From Candidatus Marinamargulisbacteria bacterium SCGC AG-410-N11 (lineage in GTDB: Bacteria > Margulisbacteria > Marinamargulisbacteria > GCA-2716485 > AG-410-N11): DNA of 64,000 nt. The stretch lies in NCBI GenBank assembly GCA_003265895.1, contig QFBS01000002.1, forward strand, positions 1 through 64,000, in the 5' to 3' direction. Both the position numbers and the translations under genes were made by a program. Within the stretch, counting starts at the first letter, position 1, and every line of letters begins with the position of its first letter. The notes beneath the pieces were generated by a model. That model did no database searches. It saw only the letters and a program-made list of their open reading frames with translations, and was not told the DNA's origin. Below are positions 63,765 to 64,000 of this stretch, in pieces.

Positions 63765-64000
63765 TATCAATTTTTAAAGTTACAAATTTTAAAGTTACAA
63801 AAAAACACTTTTAAAAGTAGTTTTAGTAATCTCTGTGTATTTTTAAGACTTAATAAACCTTCAAGATTTTGAAGGAGTGTTATTGTTTTATTAAGTTTGC
63901 ATGAGTTTAATGTTAAATTAAACTGTTTTCAAATTGTAAAATACTTGCTATATTATCCCATAACTAAAATAGGGGAAACATATTTTATCATTTAATGAAA
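63765..64000. other. 236-nt non-coding end with tandem repeat and nested stem
   Basis: A perfect 15-bp tandem duplication TTTTAAAGTTACAAA occupies 63772-63801. Further on, arms CTTAATAAA (63849-63857) and TTTATTAAG (63887-63895) enclose a hairpin CCTTCAA-GATT-TTGAAGG (63858-63875) with an 11-nt bulge on the 3' side. No T run follows, so it is not a classic terminator. A TATATT box near 63946 may be a promoter for a gene beyond the window. Confidence 0.5.

Noticed and set aside
1-64000. CRISPR arrays, insertion sequences, rRNA genes
   Set aside because: No regularly spaced 25-40 nt repeats, transposase motifs or rRNA signatures were seen on either strand.

Overview
The window is about 64 kb of a very AT-rich, densely packed bacterial chromosome. 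The genes are ordinary bacterial core genes (polA, leuS, prfC, purB, purU, aroE, nadB, trpC, trpF, hisF, cysE, fmt, mnmA, der, rbgA, gcvH, gcvP, sucCD) scattered singly or in short operons and mixed with many lineage-specific proteins. A lipoprotein and an outer-membrane-like protein suggest a diderm cell. I cannot name the taxon; a poorly cultured AT-rich lineage (for example Margulisbacteria-like) is only a guess.

Layout: 74-7031 holds two divergent units. One encodes a LuxE/PaaK-like adenylate-forming enzyme, a ThiF/E1-like protein and an alpha/beta hydrolase. The other encodes a membrane SpoIIE-type phosphatase, a GHKL ATPase and an Acg/Rv3131-like nitroreductase. 7028-9745 carries a first ParA/ParB pair and a second SpoIIE-type phosphatase, followed by tRNA-Cys(GCA) at 9818-9891. 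9937-18003 is metabolic (purB, aroE, nadB, gcvH, sucCD) with an NYN nuclease and a membrane protein. 18100-24794 holds a polyprenyl diphosphate synthase, a BioD/DRTGG ATPase, a degenerate dihydroorotase-like protein, an unrecognised possible glycosyltransferase, a second ParA/ParB pair and a hemerythrin-like protein. 25135-40334 holds gcvP, an M30-like metallopeptidase lipoprotein, leuS, an ankyrin-type protein, a DUF420 protein, purU, polA, prfC and a HAD phosphatase. 40421-50614 holds exported proteins, cysE-trpC, two small paralogous proteins, trpF, mnmA, a YacP-like nuclease, hisF-fmt and der. 50631-64000 holds an enlarged Lon-type protease, rbgA with a small GGQ release-factor-like protein, a probable class I terpene synthase, a sensor kinase, a membrane-anchored STAND-like NTPase, a DUF1538 membrane protein with a triple PII-like partner, and an exported protein.

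Two global features stand out. First, several operon-leading genes have a TATAAT-like box 5-9 nt before the start codon, which predicts leaderless mRNAs, while internal genes use Shine-Dalgarno sites. Second, convergent genes abut or overlap at their stop codons and usually have no terminator hairpin between them.

The best candidates for undescribed biology are the ThiF/LuxE-like/hydrolase/nitroreductase cluster with its phosphatase-ATPase switch (74-7031), the divergent terpene synthase (55293-56954), the DUF1538-triple-PII pair (60072-63076) and the Lon protease with a roughly 400-residue novel N-terminal region.
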